This document shows, one piece after another, positions 22,094 through 27,031 of a stretch of DNA of 27,031 nucleotides (its first letter is position 1; each line of letters opens with the position of its first letter). The notes beneath the pieces are model-generated. The model worked only from the letters and a program-made list of their open reading frames with translations, did no database searches and was not told the origin of the DNA. This DNA comes from CAZBGR01 sp964491535 (GTDB lineage: Bacteria > Bacillota_I > Bacilli_A > RF39 > UBA660), in contig CAZBGR010000008.1 of the NCBI GenBank assembly GCA_964491535.1, positions 1 to 27,031 of the forward strand, written 5' to 3'. The translations under genes and the position numbers were made by a program.

Positions 22094-22362
22094 TACTTTC
22101 TTAATTTTAACTTTTTTACAATTTCACGATATCTCTTAACATCCAGATCTAATAAATAATTTAACATTCTTCTACGCCTACCAACACTAATTAATAAACC
22201 TCTCTTAGAATGTGAATCTTTCTTATGCTCTTTTAAGTGTTCCGTTAAGCGAGAAATCTTAACCGTTAATAAGGCGATTTGAACCTCGGGCGATCCAGTA
22301 TCACCTTCAAACCTAGCATACTTTTTTATTAAGTCCTGCTTTTCTTCTTTTTTTAAAGCCAT
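22093..22362 (-). CDS. rpsO: 30S ribosomal protein S15
   Basis: 89 residues, standard length, with the S15 core: GDTGSPEVQIALLTVKISRLTEHL, HKKDSHSKRGLLISVGRRRRMLNYL and the basic C-terminus. It binds 16S rRNA early in small-subunit assembly. It is expressed from the promoter at 22444-22472 through a structured leader that may be a self-regulatory S15 target. AGGAGG precedes the ATG. It is followed by pnp. Confidence 0.98.
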   Translation of the reverse strand: MALKKEEKQDLIKKYARFEGDTGSPEVQIALLTVKISRLTEHLKEHKKDSHSKRGLLISVGRRRRMLNYLLDLDVKRYREIVKKLKLRK

Positions 22363-22440
22363 CTTAACCTCCTATTTTATAATATTCGCCTAAATCCTAG
22401 TAAAAGGCGGAGAAACGATTACTAAGATTAGGTAACCATT
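22363..22440 (-). promoter_or_regulatory. Structured 5' leader of rpsO, candidate S15 autoregulatory element
   Basis: The roughly 75-base leader folds into two hairpins on the minus strand: GGTTAC/GTAATC with a 9-base loop (22417-22437), and CGCCT/AGGCG with a 13-base loop (22387-22409). The region CCTAATC at the first hairpin can also pair with GATTTAGG in the second, a possible pseudoknot or switch. S15 is known to repress its own mRNA through different leader structures in different bacteria. Binding here is inferred. Confidence 0.5.
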
Positions 22441-22443
22441 AAT

Positions 22444-22472
22444 AATATACATTATATTTTATGATAAAGCAA
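22444..22472 (-). promoter_or_regulatory. Promoter of rpsO-pnp
   Basis: TTGCTT (22467-22472) and TATATT (22444-22449) on the minus strand are 17 bases apart, placing the transcription start at the edge of the first leader hairpin. An upstream TATAAT-like string (TATAATG) is misplaced relative to any -35. It lies just after truB. Confidence 0.55.
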
Positions 22473-22511
22473 GCTTTTTATCTTATCAAACTTCAATACT
22501 TATAATTTTAT

Positions 22512-23381
22512 TTACAACATACGATAAGGTTTCATTTTATTTTTATCTTTGTGATAAGTCTGATAAATAGCTAAAACATTTTTATCCTGATCAACAAAAA
22601 CTATTTTATTATCTTCAAATAAATTATTAATAAGTTGTCCATTTTTTATTTGAAAAGCTAAAACATCATCAACTTCAATTCTTTTAAAATCATTTAAAGC
22701 CTCATAAAGACTTATTAATTTAAAATTATTATTTTCAACATCTTCTAAAGAATAGCATTCTTCTAATTTATATTTCCCTTGTTTAGTCCTTTCTAATGAG
22801 GAAAGATAACCCACTGTTTTTAATTGATATGCTATATCTCTAGCTAAACTTCTAATATAAGTTCCCTTCGATACTATACATTTTATTTTAAACTTTAAAT
22901 TGTTATTTTCAATAATTAAATCATCAACTAATTTCAAATCATCGATAATAACTTCTCTTATAGGTAATTTTACCTCAATATTACATCTAGCATAATCATA
23001 TAATCTTTTCCCTTTTATTTTAATAGCACTATAAAGAGGAACTTGTTGTTTAAGAGGACCTTTAAATTCATTAAGAACCTTGATAATCTTTTCTTTAGTT
23101 ATATGTTTAATGGGGCCTTTTTTAATAACCTTTCCTTCAGAATCCAAAGTATCAGTTTCTATTCCTAAAGTTATTTCTGCTATATATTCCTTATTATAAT
23201 CACTTATTAAAGAAGCTATCTTAGTAGCCTTAGCAATACATAAAACAAGGATTCCACTAGCCATCGGATCTAAAGTACCAGTATGACCTATTTTATTTAT
23301 TTTTAATGACTTTGAAACCTTATTTACAACTTCCCTACTAGTCAAACCTTTAGGTTTGTTAATCAATAAAAGTCCTTCCAT
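22512..23381 (-). CDS. truB: tRNA pseudouridine-55 synthase TruB
   Basis: 289 residues. The N-terminus MEGLLLINKPKGLTSREVV and the catalytic segment GHTGTLDPMASGIL, with the nucleophilic Asp, are diagnostic; KGTYIRSLARDIA is also present. It makes pseudouridine 55 in the T loop of tRNAs. The start at 23381 is preferred because GGAGG lies five bases upstream; the TTG at 23393 would overlap that site. In many Bacillota truB is followed by ribF or rpsO, and here rpsO follows. Confidence 0.95.
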   Translation of the reverse strand: MEGLLLINKPKGLTSREVVNKVSKSLKINKIGHTGTLDPMASGILVLCIAKATKIASLISDYNKEYIAEITLGIETDTLDSEGKVIKKGPIKHITKEKIIKVLNEFKGPLKQQVPLYSAIKIKGKRLYDYARCNIEVKLPIREVIIDDLKLVDDLIIENNNLKFKIKCIVSKGTYIRSLARDIAYQLKTVGYLSSLERTKQGKYKLEECYSLEDVENNNFKLISLYEALNDFKRIEVDDVLAFQIKNGQLINNLFEDNKIVFVDQDKNVLAIYQTYHKDKNKMKPYRML

Positions 23382-23459
23382 AATAACCTCCAAACCTAGT
23401 ATAACAAATTAAATAATGTTTTTATATAGTAATTAGTTAGAACCTTTAATAGTAAAACA

Positions 23460-23978
23460 TTATTTTTCTTTTACTTTAAACCGCCATTCTATGCTTTTAT
23501 AAGGCTCATTAGCATAATCAATCCCTATTCTTTTACTAGTGATATAATCTACTTTATAGCCATCATCTTCAACCCATAAATTCTTTGAGCTAATAAGATC
23601 TAAGTCATTAAAATCTAGATTAATATCTAAAGCTTTAGTTAATTTAGCTGGCCCATTATAACCTTCTACTGCTCTTATTAAAGCAGCTTGTGGTTTATTT
23701 ACTTTACCTGTAACAATATTAAATAAATAATGAATCCCATAGCATAAATAGACATAAGTAAACCCACCTCTTTTATAAATAACTTTAGTCCGATTAGTTT
23801 TCCCCGCTTTAGCATGACAAGCACTATCTTCTTCACCACGATAAGCCTCCGTCTCTGTTATTCGATAACGTTTTATCATCCCATCAGCGAACCTCCTTAC
23901 TAATAATTTACCTAATAAAGAAGGCGCTACTATTAAAACATCTTGTCTATAAAAGGAAGATGTTAATCTTTTGTTCAT
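23460..23978 (-). CDS. mpg: DNA-3-methyladenine glycosylase (AAG/Mpg family)
   Basis: 172 residues, a little shorter than the usual 190-200. The family signature is clear: LLGKLLVRR, ITETEAYRGEEDSACHA with the catalytic Glu, then RGGFTYVYLCYGIHYLFNIVTG and ALIRAVEG, GPAKLTKAL. It removes alkylated purines in base excision repair. It sits alone between the terminator at 24040-24065 and truB. No damage to catalytic residues is seen. Confidence 0.92.
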   Translation of the reverse strand: MNKRLTSSFYRQDVLIVAPSLLGKLLVRRFADGMIKRYRITETEAYRGEEDSACHAKAGKTNRTKVIYKRGGFTYVYLCYGIHYLFNIVTGKVNKPQAALIRAVEGYNGPAKLTKALDINLDFNDLDLISSKNLWVEDDGYKVDYITSKRIGIDYANEPYKSIEWRFKVKEK

Positions 23979-24039
23979 AATAAGTATTTTCCTTTCTTAT
24001 AATAGTATTAAACATTTATCTTGTTTTTAATTACTAATT

Positions 24040-24065
24040 AAAAACCCGTTTTAAAACGGGTTTTT
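24040..24065. terminator. Bidirectional terminator after the carrier gene
   Basis: A perfect 13-bp inverted repeat AAAAACCCGTTTT / AAAACGGGTTTTT with the two arms adjacent, so the inner A/T bases form the loop. It contains a CCCG/CGGG core and T runs on both strands. It lies 21 bases after the stop of the carrier gene (minus strand). Confidence 0.85.
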
Positions 24066-24086
24066 ATTCTTATAATTTATTATTAA

Positions 24087-25481
24087 TTATAATAGCACGG
24101 CTATTATTAAGACAACAAAAATTAAGATTAATAATAAAAGTAATAAACGCCATATATATTTTAGCCAATCTTTATAAGATATATCAACATAACTTAAACC
24201 TACTAATAAAAATATACTGCTTGGTACTAAAAGCATGGCTGACGCATACATTGTTTGACCAACTAAAGCTAAAAGAGCATTAGATGCTTCGCTATTAATC
24301 AAACCAGAAGTAATTCCCATTGTATAATTAGCAAAATAAAGACTATCTACTGTTAAAATACTACCTATAAAAGTATTAATAGCGATTATACATAGATTAA
24401 AGTTTTTAGTTAACCCTACTAAAAAATTAACCATGGTAATATAAAATCCAGAATTTAAAGTCAAGACTACAATTATATTAACTAAAACAGCTATTACTGC
24501 AAATGGCATCAGCTTATTAAGACCCCTAACTGAAGCATCTATTATTTGTTTACCGCTTAATTTATAAGCTAAAGCTATAAATAAAGAAACTAAAATTAAA
24601 ATAGGAAACAAGGTGGTAATATCCCATTGCCCTAGGGGAGGCAAAGTTTGACCAAATAAACTTTGAAAAACAAAAAAGTTACCAATTTTAACATCCATAA
24701 CAGCACTATGAAGATTATCAAACAATTTAAGCTCAAACATATTAAACCAAGGAGTAAGTCCAACTATTAATAAAATAAAGATAATAATAAAGCTAGTTAT
24801 TAAAGGCCAAACTTTAGTTTTAGGTTTATCCTTTTCTTCAATAAATAACATTGATTCATTTAAACTTTTACGTCCTCTTTTTATTTTAGCTGTTTTAACT
24901 ACATAAACAAGAGTTAAAACTAAAGATAATAAAAGCAACACTAAACGATACCAAAGGTTAGAAAAGCCAGTTAAATATAAATTTTGTTGAATCATATTAT
25001 TATATAATAAGCCAATATTACCAACAATAACTGATCCAATGGTAGCTAATAAAGCAACCTCTTTGCTATAACCCATTGATAAGATAACAGCTATAAAGAA
25101 AGGAACAAAGAGAAAAAGTGGTAAATAAATGCCAGTTAATGATGCTATTAACAAAAAGAAAATAACACTAATAAATAAAAATCTCTTTTCATGCCCTTTA
25201 AATTTCTTTCTAAGCTTATCCACTACTCCTTTTAAAGTGCCTGTTTCATTAATTATTTCATATAAAATCCCAACTAATAAGATAAATAAACCCGCTTCCC
25301 AAAAGTAAGCGATTGCTATTCCTAATGAACTTAAAACATCCCATATCCCGGCCGGATTAATTTGACCAATTATAACTTCAGTTCCATAGCCACTATAAGT
25401 AGCTGATGGCATTATCCAAGTTAAGAGGATAACAACTCCAATAGTAATAGCTAAAATTTTTGATATTTTTTTAATATTCAT
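24087..25481 (-). CDS. YfcC/DcuC-like membrane carrier
   Basis: 464 residues with about 12 hydrophobic segments over its length. The N-terminus shows a helix, then IMPSATYSGYG and NPAGIWDVLSSLGIAI, then a helix ending LYEIINETGTLKGVVDKLRKKFKGHEKR. This layout and wording resemble YfcC/DcuC-type carriers (C4-dicarboxylate or basic amino-acid/peptide related). The middle loop (about 195-225) is charged and cytoplasmic. It lies 13 bases after lysS, so it is co-transcribed with it. The substrate cannot be told from sequence; a lysine or dicarboxylate role would be guesswork. Confidence 0.65.
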   Translation of the reverse strand: MNIKKISKILAITIGVVILLTWIMPSATYSGYGTEVIIGQINPAGIWDVLSSLGIAIAYFWEAGLFILLVGILYEIINETGTLKGVVDKLRKKFKGHEKRFLFISVIFFLLIASLTGIYLPLFLFVPFFIAVILSMGYSKEVALLATIGSVIVGNIGLLYNNMIQQNLYLTGFSNLWYRLVLLLLSLVLTLVYVVKTAKIKRGRKSLNESMLFIEEKDKPKTKVWPLITSFIIIFILLIVGLTPWFNMFELKLFDNLHSAVMDVKIGNFFVFQSLFGQTLPPLGQWDITTLFPILILVSLFIALAYKLSGKQIIDASVRGLNKLMPFAVIAVLVNIIVVLTLNSGFYITMVNFLVGLTKNFNLCIIAINTFIGSILTVDSLYFANYTMGITSGLINSEASNALLALVGQTMYASAMLLVPSSIFLLVGLSYVDISYKDWLKYIWRLLLLLLILIFVVLIIAVLL

Positions 25482-25494
25482 TTGTTAACTCCTT

Positions 25495-26970
25495 TTAATT
25501 TTTATTTTTCATATGGGGAAATAATATTACTTCCCTAATACTTTCTGAATTAGTAACCAACATTACTAAACGATCAATCCCAATTCCTAAGCCACCAGTT
25601 GGTGGTAATCCATATTCTAAAGCCTCTACATAATCTTCATCCATGTCATTAGCTTCTTCGTTACCAAGTTCTTTTTCTTTTAATTGATTAATAAAACGTT
25701 CTCGTTGATCAATAGGATCATTTAATTCACTAAACGCATTCGCATATTCTTGCCCCCCAATAAATAATTCAAAGCGCTCTGTAAAACGTTCATCTTTGCT
25801 TTTTTTAGCTAGAGGGCTAATCTCAATTGGATGACCAATAATAAAGGTCGGTTCAATTAAATTCTCTTCTACATACTTTTCAAAAAAAGCATTGACAATG
25901 TGACCAAAGCGATAATGAGCTTCTAACTCAATGTCATGTTTTTTAGCTAAAGCAAGCGCTTCTTTTTCATTAAGTTTAAAAAAATCAATTGAACAAGCCT
26001 CTTTGATAGCATCTACCATATGAACTTTTTGCCACGGTTTAGCAAAATCAATTAAATGTCCTTTCCGTTCTAATTCATAAGTACCTAACATTTCAAAGAT
26101 AGTATTTTTAATAACATTTTCAGTTAATTCTATCATCCCTCCCATATCACTATAAGCTTTATATACTTCAATTGTAGTAAACTCTGGATTATGATTTTTA
26201 TCCATCCCTTCATTTCTAAACAATCTCCCAATTTCATAGACAGCATCCATTCCCCCAACAATTAATCTCTTTAAAGGTAATTCAGTAGCTATGCGAAGGT
26301 ACATATTCATTCCTAATGTATTATGATAAGTAATAAAAGGTTTCGCCGCTGCACCCCCAGAAGATACTTCTAAAATAGGGGTTTCTACCTCAATATAACC
26401 TAAATTATCTAAATAACGTTGAATTGATCTAATAATTTGAGGCCTCATAAAAGCTATCCTTCTAGCATTTTCATTCATAATTAAATCAACATATCTTTTA
26501 CGAAAACGTTCTTCAATATCTATTAAACCATGATATTTTTCGGGTAATGGTTTTAAAGCCTTGCTTAAATGATAATAATTAGTAACCTTAACCGTCAATT
26601 CCCCCGTTTTAGTTCTAAACAGTTCCCCTTTAACCCCAATAATATCACCAATATCACCTTTAACAAAAATTTCATATTCTATTTCTGAAACATCATCAAA
26701 TTTAACATAAATTTGAAGTTGACCAAACTTATCTTGAAGATGACTAAAACCAGCTTTTCCTTTTACTCTTCTAGTCATTATACGTCCCGCAACAGAAACC
26801 TTTATCTTTTTAGCTTCTAATTCTTCATTAGAATAAGAATCATACTTATCCTTTATTTCTTTAGAATTAGTATCCACCTCATATTTACTACCAAAAGGAT
26901 CAATCCCCATCGCTCTTAATTCTTCTAACTTTTTTCTCCTTACTAATTCTTGATCAGTTAATACTTTCAT
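25495..26970 (-). CDS. lysS: Lysyl-tRNA synthetase, class II
   Basis: 491 residues, normal length. An N-terminal OB-fold anticodon-binding domain (about 55-155; VSVAGRIMTRRVKGKAGFSHL) is followed by the class II catalytic core: motif 1 region YIEVETPILEVSSGGAAAKPF, motif 2 region YEIGRLFRNEGMDKNHNPEFT, and motif 3 GLPPTGGLGIGIDRLVM. It charges tRNA-Lys. AAGGAG is seven bases before the ATG. It is the first gene of a unit that continues into the carrier. Confidence 0.97.
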   Translation of the reverse strand: MKVLTDQELVRRKKLEELRAMGIDPFGSKYEVDTNSKEIKDKYDSYSNEELEAKKIKVSVAGRIMTRRVKGKAGFSHLQDKFGQLQIYVKFDDVSEIEYEIFVKGDIGDIIGVKGELFRTKTGELTVKVTNYYHLSKALKPLPEKYHGLIDIEERFRKRYVDLIMNENARRIAFMRPQIIRSIQRYLDNLGYIEVETPILEVSSGGAAAKPFITYHNTLGMNMYLRIATELPLKRLIVGGMDAVYEIGRLFRNEGMDKNHNPEFTTIEVYKAYSDMGGMIELTENVIKNTIFEMLGTYELERKGHLIDFAKPWQKVHMVDAIKEACSIDFFKLNEKEALALAKKHDIELEAHYRFGHIVNAFFEKYVEENLIEPTFIIGHPIEISPLAKKSKDERFTERFELFIGGQEYANAFSELNDPIDQRERFINQLKEKELGNEEANDMDEDYVEALEYGLPPTGGLGIGIDRLVMLVTNSESIREVILFPHMKNKN

Positions 26971-26991
26971 ATTATGCTCCTTATTAATTAC

Positions 26992-27020
26992 ATTTTACTT
27001 TATATTAAAAAGATTGTAAA
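26992..27020 (-). promoter_or_regulatory. Promoter of lysS
   Basis: On the minus strand TTTACA (27015-27020), 17 bases and TAAAAT (26992-26997), ending 21 bases before the lysS ATG. The leader would be short, so there is no room for a T-box in this window. Confidence 0.6.
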
Positions 27021-27031
27021 GAAAAATATTT

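Noticed and set aside
22453..22475. GATAAA/TTTATC inverted repeat as a truB terminator
   Set aside because: The stem is short and AT-only, lacks a T run, and overlaps the rpsO promoter; not enough to call.
1..27031. CRISPR arrays, insertion sequences, transposases or prophage genes
   Set aside because: No regularly spaced repeats, transposase or phage structural genes were seen by reading both strands.

Overview
The window comes from a very AT-rich, low-GC Gram-positive bacterium, probably an uncultured, likely anaerobic member of the Bacilli / RF39 / Erysipelotrichia-like part of Bacillota. This rests on the AT-rich codons, strong AGGAGG-type ribosome sites, TTGACA-17-TATAAT-type promoters, the monoderm MurT/GatD pair, ferredoxin-domain ATPases and the absence of outer-membrane genes. 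TGA is used as a stop and tryptophan is TGG, so this is not a Mycoplasma-code genome. No species can be named from the sequence. Almost all genes lie on the minus strand, so transcription runs from right to left.

Left third (about 220-10,040, minus): a Tad-like pilus or secretion locus adapted to a monoderm cell. In transcription order it holds a membrane-anchored thioredoxin-fold protein without a CxxC, a signal-peptide protein with a C-terminal membrane anchor, a 735-residue cysteine-rich secreted protein (candidate tip or adhesin), a single-pass pseudopilin-like protein, CpaB/RcpC, the CpaF/TadA ATPase, TadB- and TadC-like platform proteins, a 62-residue Flp-like pilin, a TadE-like pseudopilin and a CpaE/TadZ-like protein with a degenerate P-loop. 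The last gene, a two-helix VirB2/TrbC-like pilin, has its own strong promoter overlapped by a long palindrome. No secretin, pilotin or prepilin peptidase is present. A perfect 18-bp AT-only hairpin separates this locus from the tail of a plus-strand gene at the left edge.

Middle (10,099-13,674, minus): a murT-gatD-queG operon and a monocistronic four-helix membrane protein. The GatD homologue lacks both catalytic residues (Cys and His) of the glutaminase, which makes it a likely pseudoenzyme.

13,800-16,120: a tRNA-Gly(GCC) with its own promoter and terminator, followed by an accessory patch: a truncated AlbA_2 (Schlafen-type) fragment, a small unknown ORF, a non-coding stretch with a short tandem repeat, and an HD-domain (dNTPase-like) protein.

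16,170-19,905 (minus): a rhodanese plus thioredoxin-fold pair, and a symmetrical NifX / MinD-ferredoxin / MinD-ferredoxin / NifX cassette driven by a consensus promoter whose -35 box lies in a 12-bp palindrome. The first MinD-ferredoxin gene appears to start at AUU.

Right third (19,961-27,020, minus): housekeeping genes rpsO-pnp (with a structured leader and an intercistronic terminator), truB, mpg, a YfcC/DcuC-like carrier and lysS. The carrier and lysS share one promoter and one terminator.
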